This document shows positions 8,887 through 17,571 of a DNA stretch of 64,000 nucleotides, one piece after another. The notes under the pieces are model-generated. The model did no database searches, had not been told where the DNA came from, and saw only the letters and a list, made by a program, of their open reading frames with translations. Positions within the stretch are counted from its first letter, which is position 1, and each line of letters begins with the position of its first letter. The DNA is from Gemmatimonadota bacterium (GTDB lineage: Bacteria > JAAXHH01), in NCBI GenBank assembly GCA_026702745.1, contig JAPPBT010000050.1, forward strand, positions 1 through 64,000, read 5' to 3'. The translations under genes and the position numbers were made by a program.

Positions 8887-10107
8887 ATGGCTCGTGAACG
8901 TATCGCCGTGCTCGATCTGGGTACCACCAGAACGGTCGTGCTGATCGGCGAGATTGCAGACGACGGCCTGCGGATCCTGGGCAAAGGGGCAAGCGCGTCC
9001 CGGGGCCTCAGGCGAGGCGTCGTGGTCAATATGGACGAGGCCGCCCGTTCGATCGGTGAGGCGCTCCAGGCCGCGGAACGTGAGGCGGGCGCCAGGGTGA
9101 ACGAGGTATTCGTCGGGTTTTCCGGCGAGCACATCGAAAGCGTCAACAGCAGCGGCGCCGTGGCCATCGCGTCCGACGTCGGCCGGGGCGTGACACGGGA
9201 GGATGTTCTCCGTGCCCGCGAATCGGCGACGGCCCTGAAAATACCCTCGGACCGCCAGGTGATCCACGTGCTCGCCCAGGACCACATCGTGGACGACCAG
9301 GGCGGGATCCACGACCCGTGCGGCATGTCCGGCGTCCGGCTCGAAGTGCGCGTGCATATCGTAACAGGCGCGGTCACCCCGCTGCGCAACGTACGCAACT
9401 GTATCGTGCAGTCCGGCATGCAGGTCCGGGAACTCGTCCTGGATACGATCGCCGTGGGCGAGGCGGCACTGACGTCCGACGAGAAAGAACTGGGTGTCGT
9501 GCTGCTCGACCTGGGCGGAGGCACGACGAAGGTCGCGCTGATCCACCACGGGAGCATTCGGCATTCGGCGGTCATACCGGCCGGGGGCAACAACCTCACG
9601 AACGACATCGCCATCGGACTCCGCACACCCCATGAGGATGCCGAACGGATCAAGTGCGGATATGCGAGTGCGGTCTACGTCCGCCCGGACAGGGACAACA
9701 TGATCGAAGTGCCCGGGGTCGGCGGCCGCGAGCCGCGGCAGGTGACGCGGGAGGAACTGGCCTTCGTGGTCGGACCGCGGATCAAGGAGCTGCTGTTTCT
9801 CGCACGGGAGGAGATCCGAAGCAGCGGATTCGAACACAAGGTCGGCACCGGCATCGTCATAACCGGCGGCGGTGCGCTGATGCCGGGCATCGCGAAACTG
9901 GCGGAACAGGTCTTCGGCATGTCCGCGAAAATCGGCGGGCCGCGGGAGTTTCCCGAACTGGAAAGTGACGAGAACGCGCCTGCGTACGCCACAAGTGCCG
10001 GCTTGTTGCGCTACGCCATGAACAACCTATTGGAAAAGGAGTGGCACCATGGTACGGAAGGAGGATTGCTGGACCGTGTGATAAGCCGGATCGCGGCCCT
10101 GATGTAG
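8887..10107 (+). CDS. ftsA: Cell division protein FtsA
   Basis: Actin-like ATPase that tethers FtsZ filaments to the inner membrane. Phosphate-1 motif VLDLGTTRTVVLIGEI is at the N-terminus, phosphate-2 is LLDLGGGTTKVALI, and the adenosine motif is IVITGGGALMPGI. The SHS2/1C subdomain lies between. The C-terminus ends in an amphipathic helix (LLDRVISRIAALM) suited to membrane binding. Length 406 residues from the ATG at 8887. It is followed after 77 bases by ftsZ, the universal gene order. Confidence 0.95.
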   Translation: MARERIAVLDLGTTRTVVLIGEIADDGLRILGKGASASRGLRRGVVVNMDEAARSIGEALQAAEREAGARVNEVFVGFSGEHIESVNSSGAVAIASDVGRGVTREDVLRARESATALKIPSDRQVIHVLAQDHIVDDQGGIHDPCGMSGVRLEVRVHIVTGAVTPLRNVRNCIVQSGMQVRELVLDTIAVGEAALTSDEKELGVVLLDLGGGTTKVALIHHGSIRHSAVIPAGGNNLTNDIAIGLRTPHEDAERIKCGYASAVYVRPDRDNMIEVPGVGGREPRQVTREELAFVVGPRIKELLFLAREEIRSSGFEHKVGTGIVITGGGALMPGIAKLAEQVFGMSAKIGGPREFPELESDENAPAYATSAGLLRYAMNNLLEKEWHHGTEGGLLDRVISRIAALM

Positions 10108-10184
10108 CATCCAGTACACATAATCGTACAGATTCGAGCAAAACCGGCAGATTGCTGCCACAAACCCACAGAAGGAGGCTGTAA

Positions 10185-11357
10185 ATGTCTACTTTCGACT
10201 TCGATGCGGAACCGGGACTGTTCGCTCGCATGAAGATCATCGGCGTGGGCGGCGCCGGAAAGAACGCCGTCAACCACATGGTTGAAATCGGCGTCCCGGG
10301 CGTCGATTTTCTGGTCGCCAACACGGACGCGCAGGACCTGGCGAGTTCCAATGTAAAGTACAAGATACAGCTGGGACACGAGATCACCCGCGGACTCGGC
10401 GCCGGCGCGAATCCGGACGTAGGGCGCAAGGCCGCGGAGGAAAGCCGGGACGTCATCGCGGAACACCTGACCGATATCGATATGGTCTTCATCACCGCGG
10501 GCATGGGGGGCGGCACGGGAACCGGCGCCGCACCGGTGATCGCGCAGATCGCCAAGGAGTTGGGCGTCCTGGCCGTCGGCGTCGTGACCAAGCCCTTTGC
10601 CTTCGAGGGACCCAAGCGGGCGGCGAACGCCGAAACCGGCCTCGCCGCGTTGAAAGAGCATGTGGATACGGTCGTCATCATCCCCAACCAGAAGCTGAAG
10701 GAGGCCGTGAGCCACACCACGACTTTCAAAGACGCCCTCAAGGTGGCCGACGAGGTCCTGCTGCAGGCCACGCGCGGCATTTCGGACCTGGTCACCCTGC
10801 CCGGGCTGATCAATGTCGATTACGCCGATATCAGGACGACCATGGAGAACAAGGGCGAAGCCCTCATGGGCACCGGCGAGTCCGAGGGAGACAAGCGTGC
10901 GCTGGAAGCGGCGGAACGGGCCATGAATCACCCGCTGCTGGCGGACATGGACATCGACGGGGCCAAGGACATTCTGCTGAATATCTCGGGCGGGCAGGAT
11001 ATGACCCTTTTCGAAGTGGAAGAAGTGATGACCACGGTTCAGGCGGCCGCGGGACACACCAACATCATCATGGGTACGGTCCTCGATGAGAGCCTGGAAG
11101 GCAAAATCCGGGTGACGCTGATCGCCACGGGACTGGACCAGGCCATGTCTTCGCCGGACGAAATGCTGACCCGGAACATTCTGAAGTTCCAGCCGGACCG
11201 TCCTGAAGAGATCGAAACCCCGGCCTTTCAGCGGGTCAAGCGAAACGGGTTCGAGACTGAGGAAGTGGCCGTGGGCGACCCGTCCGACGACGCGGTCGAC
11301 AACAACGGTCTGGACGTTCCGACCTACATGCGCCGCCGCAGGGCTTTCGGTTCGTAG
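10185..11357 (+). CDS. ftsZ: Cell division GTPase FtsZ
   Basis: Tubulin homologue forming the Z-ring. The tubulin signature GMGGGTGTGAA lies at about residues 106-116. The N-terminal IIGVGGAGKNAVNHM, the NTDAQDL loop and the T7 synergy loop (LINVDYADIRT) are intact. The 390-residue protein ends in a basic conserved C-terminal peptide (LDVPTYMRRRR), the docking site for FtsA and other partners. A strong Shine-Dalgarno (AAGGAGG, 10172-10178) precedes the ATG. A short GGCAG/CTGCC inverted repeat at 10146-10159 lies in the ftsA-ftsZ spacer. Confidence 0.98.
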   Translation: MSTFDFDAEPGLFARMKIIGVGGAGKNAVNHMVEIGVPGVDFLVANTDAQDLASSNVKYKIQLGHEITRGLGAGANPDVGRKAAEESRDVIAEHLTDIDMVFITAGMGGGTGTGAAPVIAQIAKELGVLAVGVVTKPFAFEGPKRAANAETGLAALKEHVDTVVIIPNQKLKEAVSHTTTFKDALKVADEVLLQATRGISDLVTLPGLINVDYADIRTTMENKGEALMGTGESEGDKRALEAAERAMNHPLLADMDIDGAKDILLNISGGQDMTLFEVEEVMTTVQAAAGHTNIIMGTVLDESLEGKIRVTLIATGLDQAMSSPDEMLTRNILKFQPDRPEEIETPAFQRVKRNGFETEEVAVGDPSDDAVDNNGLDVPTYMRRRRAFGS

Positions 11358-11363
11358 CATCCC

Positions 11364-11392
11364 GAATCATCCCCCGCCCGAACGGGTGATTC
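11364..11392 (+). terminator. Possible terminator hairpin after ftsZ (no U-tract)
   Basis: GAATCATCCC and GGGTGATTC form a nine-pair stem with one bulged base and a 10-base loop, starting 7 bases after the ftsZ stop. No run of T follows, so it is not a canonical intrinsic terminator. It may stabilise the 3' end or act with Rho. Its position at the end of the dcw cluster and just before a new promoter supports a boundary. Confidence 0.35.
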
Positions 11393-11420
11393 AGGCACAG
11401 GCCGTACCGGTCAAATTCGA

Positions 11421-11449
11421 TTGACAGGCCAACGGCGGGACGATATTTT
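11421..11449 (+). promoter_or_regulatory. Sigma70-type promoter for valS
   Basis: TTGACA (11421-11426), a 17-base spacer and TATTTT (11444-11449). This predicts a leader of about 140 bases before the valS ATG at 11596. No T-box signature was seen in the leader. Confidence 0.5.
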
Positions 11450-11595
11450 GAGGCTGGCGTTTCTACGGTGCTGGTTTCAAGATACCATCCCGTCGGAGGG
11501 CGTAGTCTTTCCTGTCCGGTATCCGGTCTGATTACGGCCATTCCATATCCTGTTCTATTCTGCAACTTCCGGTTCGACAGGGAGATACATCCGAT

Positions 11596-14265
11596 ATGGC
11601 CGAGGGATTGCCCCCTCAGTACGACCCCGGAACCGTTGAACGGAAGTGGTACGCTTTCTGGGAAGAGCACAAGTTCTTCCACGCCGATACGGCTTCCGGC
11701 AAGCCCCCTTATTCAATCGTCATACCTCCACCCAACATCACCGGTATTCTGCACCTCGGACATGTGCTGAACAACACGATCCAGGACGTGCTCATCCGGT
11801 TCAAGCGCATGCAGGGTTTCGAAACCCTCTGGATGCCGGGAACGGATCACGCCGGTATCGCCACGCACGTGGTCGTGGAACGGATGCTCGCGGAACGGGG
11901 CATCGACCGCGAGGAGATCGGCCGCGAGCGGTTCGTGGAAGAAATCTGGAAATGGCGCGAGCAGTATGGCGGCACGATCATCCGCCAGTTGAAGGAACTG
12001 GGTTGTTCCTGCGACTGGGAGCGCGAGCGTTTCACCATGGACGAGGGGCTTTCCAGGGCGGTACTCACGGTATTCATCGCACTTTTCGAGAAGAAGATGA
12101 TCTACCGGGGAAATCGCATAATCAACTGGTGTCCCCGCTGCAACACCGCCCTGTCCAACGAAGAGTCCGTACCCCGGGACGACCAGGGGTCGCTGTGGCG
12201 GATCCGGTATCCCCTGGCGGACGGCTCGGGCGGGATCAGCATTGCCACGACCAGACCGGAGACCATGCTCGGCGACGTGGCGGTTGCCGTCCACCCGGAG
12301 GACGAACGGCACGCGCACCTGGTGGGCGAACAGGTCAGTCTGCCGCTGACGGACCGGACCATCCCGATCATCGCGGACACGGAACTGGTTGACCCGGCAT
12401 TCGGCACAGGCGCCGTCAAGGTGACGCCGGCCCACGATTTCAACGATTTCATCCTGGGCAACAAGCACGATTTGTCCCAGATCGTGATCATGGACGAAAA
12501 CGGCGTGATGAACGAAGCCGCCGGTCCCGCCTACCGGGGATTGGACCGGTTCGAGTGCCGGCGCAAGGTCGTGAAGGACCTGGAAGATCTCGGCCTCCTG
12601 GAAGGAATCGAAGGTCATGTCCATGCCGTTCGCCACTGCCAGCGTTGCGATACAGTCCTCGAACCCCGGCTTTCCCGCCAGTGGTTCCTGAAAACCCGGC
12701 CGCTCGCCCGCCGTCTCCTGCGCACTTTGGAAGAAGACCGGATACCGGGCATTACCCCGGAACACTGGGAGAAGACGTACCGCCACTGGCTGGAAAACAT
12801 CGAGGACTGGTGCATTTCCCGCCAGTTGTGGTGGGGGCACCGCATTCCGGTATGGTACTGTGCGTCGTGTGGAAGCACGCACGCGGGCATCGAAGCGCCC
12901 TTGCAATGCGGCCGTTGCGGCCACGGCGTGCTGCACCAGGACGAAGACGTGCTCGACACCTGGTTCTCATCGGCCCTGTGGCCCTTTTCGACCATGGGCT
13001 GGCCGGAACGCACGGCGGAGCTCCAGACCTTCTATCCCACCTCCACCCTGGTCACCGGTCACGACATCCTGTTCTTCTGGGTCGTGCGCATGATGATGAT
13101 GGGCTATGAATTCATGGACGACCGGCCCTTCGACGACGTCTATCTCACGAGCCTCGTCCGGGACATAAAGGGTCGCAAACTGAGCAAATCGCTGGGTAAC
13201 TCGCCCGATCCCCTTGAGGTCATGGAAACCTACGGTGCGGACGCGCTGAGGTATGCCATGATGCTGATCGCGCCGCACGGACAGGACTTGCTGTATTCCA
13301 ACGAACAGGTCGAGGTCGGTCGCAATTTCGCGAATAAAATGTGGAATGCCGCCCGGCTGGTGCTCATGCATCAGAAGCCGCCGGAATCCGGCCTCACGGT
13401 TTCCGAGAACCTCTGGGACCGCTGGATCCTGTCCCGGCTGGACCGCACCGTTGAACAGGCGACGCGGTCCCTGGAGCAATACGCCTTCCACGAGACGGCG
13501 CTGGTGCTTTACGACTTCTTCTGGCACGACTACTGCGACTGGTATCTCGAAGCGATCAAGCAACGGATCTACGACGAGACGGACGTCGCGTCCGCGGATC
13601 AAGCGCGGCGCACGGCCCTGCTCGTGCTCGAACAGACGCTCCGCCTGTTTCACCCGTTCATGCCCTTCATCACCGAGGAAATCTGGCAACATCTGAGACC
13701 CTACCTGGATGACCGCGACGCGGAACCGGCGGGCATCGTCGTCGCGTCCTGGCCGGAATCCCGTCCGGACCGGGTTCAGACGGATGCCGAAGGGGACATA
13801 CGTTATGTCCAGGAACTGATCGGGGCCATCCGGGGCGTCCGCGCCGATTTCAGAGTCCATCCTACCCAGGAGATGGCGGTGCACTGCCGGGTCGCGGACC
13901 CCCGCATGATCGAAGTGCTCTCCGGCCAGGCACAGGCCGTCCAGTCGCTTGCCCGATGCAAGCTGGCCTTCGTCGACGGCGATGAGGCCCGTCCCGCCGG
14001 TTCTGCGTCCGGTGTTCTGCGGGACATGGAATTCTACATCCCGCTCAGCGGATTGATCGACCTGGAAATCGAAACGGATCGCCTTTCCCGGGAGCGGTCC
14101 CGGGTCGAGCAGGAGTTGGAAAAAGTCCGCAAGCGCCTGGCGAACGGCCAGTTCGTGCAAAAAGCGCCGGCGGATGTCGTCGAGAAGGAAAAGGACAAGC
14201 AAATCAACTACGAGGACATGATCGGCCGGCTGAATCGGAATCTCGAAATGATTTGTGCAGGATGA
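11596..14265 (+). CDS. valS: Valyl-tRNA synthetase
   Basis: Class Ia synthetase that charges tRNA-Val and edits mischarged threonine. HIGH motif variant HLGH is in PPPNITGILHLGHVL near residue 50. The CP1 editing domain includes TTRPETMLGDVAVAVHP. The KMSKS motif is KLSKS in GRKLSKSLGNSPDPLEVM. The anticodon-binding domain follows. A C-terminal coiled coil (RLSRERSRVEQELEKVRKRL) is the ValS-specific tRNA-binding arm. The 889-residue length is typical. The stop overlaps the next start (ATGA at 14262). Confidence 0.97.
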   Translation: MAEGLPPQYDPGTVERKWYAFWEEHKFFHADTASGKPPYSIVIPPPNITGILHLGHVLNNTIQDVLIRFKRMQGFETLWMPGTDHAGIATHVVVERMLAERGIDREEIGRERFVEEIWKWREQYGGTIIRQLKELGCSCDWERERFTMDEGLSRAVLTVFIALFEKKMIYRGNRIINWCPRCNTALSNEESVPRDDQGSLWRIRYPLADGSGGISIATTRPETMLGDVAVAVHPEDERHAHLVGEQVSLPLTDRTIPIIADTELVDPAFGTGAVKVTPAHDFNDFILGNKHDLSQIVIMDENGVMNEAAGPAYRGLDRFECRRKVVKDLEDLGLLEGIEGHVHAVRHCQRCDTVLEPRLSRQWFLKTRPLARRLLRTLEEDRIPGITPEHWEKTYRHWLENIEDWCISRQLWWGHRIPVWYCASCGSTHAGIEAPLQCGRCGHGVLHQDEDVLDTWFSSALWPFSTMGWPERTAELQTFYPTSTLVTGHDILFFWVVRMMMMGYEFMDDRPFDDVYLTSLVRDIKGRKLSKSLGNSPDPLEVMETYGADALRYAMMLIAPHGQDLLYSNEQVEVGRNFANKMWNAARLVLMHQKPPESGLTVSENLWDRWILSRLDRTVEQATRSLEQYAFHETALVLYDFFWHDYCDWYLEAIKQRIYDETDVASADQARRTALLVLEQTLRLFHPFMPFITEEIWQHLRPYLDDRDAEPAGIVVASWPESRPDRVQTDAEGDIRYVQELIGAIRGVRADFRVHPTQEMAVHCRVADPRMIEVLSGQAQAVQSLARCKLAFVDGDEARPAGSASGVLRDMEFYIPLSGLIDLEIETDRLSRERSRVEQELEKVRKRLANGQFVQKAPADVVEKEKDKQINYEDMIGRLNRNLEMICAG

Positions 14266-15119
14266 GCGTCGAGTGCTATATTGATTTGCACGCCCACAGC
14301 GACTGTTCCGACGGCGTCGATTCCCCGGAAGAACTCGTGTCGAAGGCCCGCGCGGCGGGCCTGTGCGCACTGGCGATTACGGACCACGACGCGGTAGACG
14401 GTGTGGAACGGGCGCGGCGCGAATCGGCGCGGCGCGAACCAACCCGGCACGAATCGGACCGGGAACTGGAAATCGTACCCGGCGTGGAGCTCAGTGCGCG
14501 GGAAGGCGCATCCGACGTGCATATCCTGGGTTACTACTTCGACCCCGGCAACCGGTCGTTGCTTTCGTACCTGGAAACCTTCAGGTCGCAGCGGTTGCAC
14601 CGGGCGAAGGGCATTGTCCGGAAGTTGAACGACCTGGGCGTACCGCTTGAGCTGGAATCGGTCATCGCCCAGGCGAAGGACGGAAAGACCAGCGTCGGCA
14701 GACCACATATCGCCCGCGCGCTGGTGGAAAGCAACCAGGTCGATTCGATCCAGGACGCCTTTACGCGGTACCTGGGCAATCACGCCCCCGCGTACATGCC
14801 CAAGGTCTTCTTCGCCGTCGAAGATGCGATTCAGGTGATCCACGAAGCCGGCGGCGCGGCCGTTCTGGCCCATCCAGGGTCCCTCAGGCGGGACGAGTTG
14901 ATCCCCGGTTTCGTCAAGTCCGGCCTTGACGGCCTGGAGGTCATCCATCCGGACCACTCCGGGACGGCCCGCCGCTACTACGGGCAGCTGGCTGCGAAGC
15001 ACGGACTGGTTGCAACCGGTGGATCGGACTATCACGGACCCCGGGCGGACCGTTGCGGCCTTGGCGGCATGAAGGTACCTCTGCATCATCTGACGGATCT
15101 GAAACGGGTATTAGCTTGA
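14262..15119 (+). CDS. PHP-domain phosphoesterase (YciV/TrpH, RNase AM-like)
   Basis: Metal-dependent phosphoesterase of the PHP superfamily. Metal ligand motifs in order are DLHAHSDCSDG, ITDHDAVDG, GVELSA, GRPHIARALV, LAHPG and GGSDYHGP. This full set and the 285-residue length match the YciV/TrpH family (COG0613), whose characterised members remove 5' nucleotides from short RNAs or cleave 3',5'-nucleoside bisphosphates. The ATG at 14262 overlaps the valS stop, implying translational coupling; a TTG at 14253 is possible but unneeded. An insertion rich in R and E (RESARREPTRHESDR) between the second and third motifs is encoded by a 15-bp tandem repeat. Confidence 0.85.
   Translation: MSVECYIDLHAHSDCSDGVDSPEELVSKARAAGLCALAITDHDAVDGVERARRESARREPTRHESDRELEIVPGVELSAREGASDVHILGYYFDPGNRSLLSYLETFRSQRLHRAKGIVRKLNDLGVPLELESVIAQAKDGKTSVGRPHIARALVESNQVDSIQDAFTRYLGNHAPAYMPKVFFAVEDAIQVIHEAGGAAVLAHPGSLRRDELIPGFVKSGLDGLEVIHPDHSGTARRYYGQLAAKHGLVATGGSDYHGPRADRCGLGGMKVPLHHLTDLKRVLA
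14412..14456 (+). repeat. 15-bp tandem repeat inside the PHP gene
   Basis: Three units of about 15 bp (first copy GCGCGGCGCGAATCG, the others diverged) encode the repeated R-x-E-[SP] insertion. It keeps the reading frame and falls between conserved PHP motifs two and three. Confidence 0.7.
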
Positions 15120-15165
15120 TGTAAAGCCGGATGTCGCGCCTACGTTTGGTGTTTCTGCAGGAATC

Positions 15166-15171
15166 AAGGAG
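15166..15171 (+). promoter_or_regulatory. Ribosome binding site fixing the mreB start
   Basis: AAGGAG lies seven bases before the ATG at 15179. It favours that ATG over an in-frame start at 15131 that would add 16 residues unlike MreB. Confidence 0.7.
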
Positions 15172-15178
15172 ACGAAAA

Positions 15179-16213
15179 ATGCGTTTTACCCTGCCGGACT
15201 TCTTTTCCAATGATATCGGCATCGATCTCGGTACGGCAAACACGCTCGTTTACGTGCGCGGCAGAGGCATCGTCATCAACGAACCTTCCGTCGTGGCGGT
15301 CAATACCAAGACCGGTAAAGTTGTTGCCGTCGGCGCCGAGGCCAAGGTCATGCTCGGCAGGGAACCACCCGACCTCAAGGCGCACCGGCCGTTGCGCGAC
15401 GGCGTGATCGCCGACTTTGAATACACCGAAGCCATGATACGGTACTTCATCCGCAAGGTGCTCAAGAATTCGTTCTTCATTCGGCCGCGCGTCGTGGCTT
15501 GTATCCCCTCGGGGGTGACCGACGTCGAGATGAGGGCGGTCCGGGATTCGGCGGAGCGGGCCGGCGCCAAGGAAGTGATGCTGATCTCCGAACCCATGGC
15601 GGCCGCCATCGGCTGTTCCCTGCCCGTGGAAGAGCCGGTGGGGAGCATGATCATCGACATCGGCGGCGGGACCTCGGAGATCGCCGTGATTTCCCTGGGC
15701 GGCATCGTGACGGCGAAGTCGGTACGCATCGGCGGCGATGAAATGGACGAGGCCATCATCAACCACATGAAGAACGACTGCAACCTTCAAATCGGTTTCA
15801 ACATGGCCGAACAGATCAAGTGGAAACTCGGCTCGGCTTATCCCGTGTTCGACCGGGAACTGGAAATGACGGTAAAGGGGCTCGACCTGATCGACCGGAT
15901 TCCACGTTCGGTCGTGGTCGATTCCCTGGCGATCCGCAGGGTACTTTCTCAACCGCTCGACGGCGTGATCATGGCGGTGAGGCAAACCCTGGAATTGACG
16001 CCGGCGGAACTCGCGGCCGATATCATCGATCGCGGGATCATCATCAGCGGCGGCGGGTCCCGGCTGCCTGGCCTGGACAGGCAAATCACGAAGGAGACGA
16101 AGCTGCCGGTAAGGCTCGACGACGAGCCCATGACCTCGGTAGTCCGGGGAGCGGGAAAGATCATCGAGAATTTCGCCGCTTTCGAGACGATGCTGAGCGT
16201 CCTGAAAGATTAG
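15179..16213 (+). CDS. mreB: Rod shape-determining protein MreB
   Basis: Bacterial actin that positions lateral wall synthesis. The N-terminus MRFTLPDFFSNDIGIDLGTANTLVYV is typical, including a short amphipathic stretch before the phosphate-1 loop. IIDIGGGTSEIAVI is phosphate-2 and IIISGGGSRLPGL the adenosine motif. Length 344 residues. It heads the elongasome operon mreB-mreC-mreD-mrdA-rodA, with one base between its stop and mreC. Confidence 0.97.
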   Translation: MRFTLPDFFSNDIGIDLGTANTLVYVRGRGIVINEPSVVAVNTKTGKVVAVGAEAKVMLGREPPDLKAHRPLRDGVIADFEYTEAMIRYFIRKVLKNSFFIRPRVVACIPSGVTDVEMRAVRDSAERAGAKEVMLISEPMAAAIGCSLPVEEPVGSMIIDIGGGTSEIAVISLGGIVTAKSVRIGGDEMDEAIINHMKNDCNLQIGFNMAEQIKWKLGSAYPVFDRELEMTVKGLDLIDRIPRSVVVDSLAIRRVLSQPLDGVIMAVRQTLELTPAELAADIIDRGIIISGGGSRLPGLDRQITKETKLPVRLDDEPMTSVVRGAGKIIENFAAFETMLSVLKD

Positions 16214-16214
16214 C

Positions 16215-17030
16215 ATGTTCCGGTTCTTTTACATTCTCTACCACCATCGCCAGTACACCGCTTTCGTCCTTGCCATGATCATCTCGATCCTGCTGCTGAC
16301 GGCGGCCCCGCAGCGACAGGTCGGTATCACGCGTATTGTCTGGCTGACGGTACTGACGCCGTTCCAGGAAGCGTTCGCCTTCATCCCTGCCTATTTCAAT
16401 CTCAAATCCGAGAACCAGCTTCTGCGTCAGAAACTCGTCCAGATGCAGTTGCAGGCGGCCGACTTCGAGGAACGCAGATACGAGAACCAGCGGTTGCGCG
16501 GGTTGCTCAGCCTGAAGGAGAAAAACAGGTTCACCTACGTTCCCGCCGAAGTTATTGGCTGGAACACGGACCAGCGACTGAACACCATCGTCATCGACGT
16601 CGGCCGTTCCGAGCAGATCCGGAAGTACATGGCCGTAGTCATGGAAGACGGCGTCCTCGGTCGAATTATCGAAGTCGGCCTGACTTCGTCCTACGTCCAG
16701 CTGCTGACCAACAGGAACTCTCGGATCAGCGGTCTGGTCCAGCGAAGCAGGGAACAGGGGATCATCCGGTATGTAAATGATGCGTTGTACATGCAGTTGC
16801 CCCTCAGGGCCGATGTCCGCATAGGCGACCGCGTGGTGACGTCGGGCCTGGGGGAGACCTTCCCGTCCGGATTGCCTGTGGGCAGCATCGGCCAGATCGC
16901 GCTGGATAGCCGGAACCTGTTCAAGCAGGTTTCGATTACGCCCGCGGTGGAACTTAACCGCCTGGAGGAGGTGTTCGTAATCGCGGGTGAGGAAACGCCT
17001 GCCGCGGAAGATTCGCTCCTGGCCCAGTGA
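16215..17030 (+). CDS. mreC: Rod shape-determining protein MreC
   Basis: Bitopic periplasmic scaffold of the elongasome that links MreB to PBP2/RodA. There is one N-terminal membrane segment (about residues 14-32). A coiled coil follows (SENQLLRQKLVQMQLQAADF to NQRLRGLL). The paired beta-barrel domain then carries the family motif VIGWNTDQRLNTIVIDVG, VGLTSSYVQLLTNRNSRISG and GDRVVTSGLGETFPSGLPVG. Length 271 residues. Confidence 0.92.
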   Translation: MFRFFYILYHHRQYTAFVLAMIISILLLTAAPQRQVGITRIVWLTVLTPFQEAFAFIPAYFNLKSENQLLRQKLVQMQLQAADFEERRYENQRLRGLLSLKEKNRFTYVPAEVIGWNTDQRLNTIVIDVGRSEQIRKYMAVVMEDGVLGRIIEVGLTSSYVQLLTNRNSRISGLVQRSREQGIIRYVNDALYMQLPLRADVRIGDRVVTSGLGETFPSGLPVGSIGQIALDSRNLFKQVSITPAVELNRLEEVFVIAGEETPAAEDSLLAQ

Positions 17031-17070
17031 CTTCGGTGAATCCAGGCCGGTTAAATGACCCGGTTTTCCC

Positions 17071-17571
17071 ATGCGTCTAAAACACGTTATCCTGCTGTTC
17101 CTGGCGTTTGTGGTCGACAGCACCTGGGGACACGAGATCGCCATTCGGGGAATCCGGCCCGATTTCGTTCTGATGATGCTGATCTACGGCGCGATGGGAT
17201 CGGGGGCCTTCGCGGGGACCATCCTGGGCTTCAGCGTCGGGCTGCTGGAGGATTTCAACGGCTCGCCTGAGCAACTGGGACTCAACGCCTTGTGCAATAC
17301 GCTGGTCGCGTACGGTGTGGGCATTGCCGGAAACACGCTTTACCGGGACAGCCTCTCCACCCTGCTGCTCACGCTGCTGGCCGCCAGCTTCGTCCATTCC
17401 GCCATATACTGGCTGGTGTTTACCCGTTTCCAACTGGTCGAATCGGTTTACATGCTGGGAACGGTTTCGCTGCTCACGATGCTCTACACGATCTCCGTTG
17501 CGCTCCTGCTGATCATCGGATTGACCTATCGACAGGGACAGTTCAATGTCCGTTGGCTTTTCCCAGAATGA
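17071..17571 (+). CDS. mreD: Rod shape-determining protein MreD
   Basis: Small integral membrane protein of the elongasome, 166 residues with about five hydrophobic helices. The motif RPDFVLMMLIYGAMGSGAFAGTILGFSVGLLED fits the MreD pattern of a Pro-Asp turn followed by G-rich helices. No clear ribosome site is seen before 17071. Another reading frame opening at 17055 is a shadow. Its end overlaps the mrdA start by 26 bases. Confidence 0.85.
   Translation: MRLKHVILLFLAFVVDSTWGHEIAIRGIRPDFVLMMLIYGAMGSGAFAGTILGFSVGLLEDFNGSPEQLGLNALCNTLVAYGVGIAGNTLYRDSLSTLLLTLLAASFVHSAIYWLVFTRFQLVESVYMLGTVSLLTMLYTISVALLLIIGLTYRQGQFNVRWLFPE

Noticed and set aside
11450-11595. Possible T-box or other riboswitch in the valS leader
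   Set aside because: No AGGGTGG-type T-box sequence, specifier loop or antiterminator was found, and no known riboswitch core was recognised.
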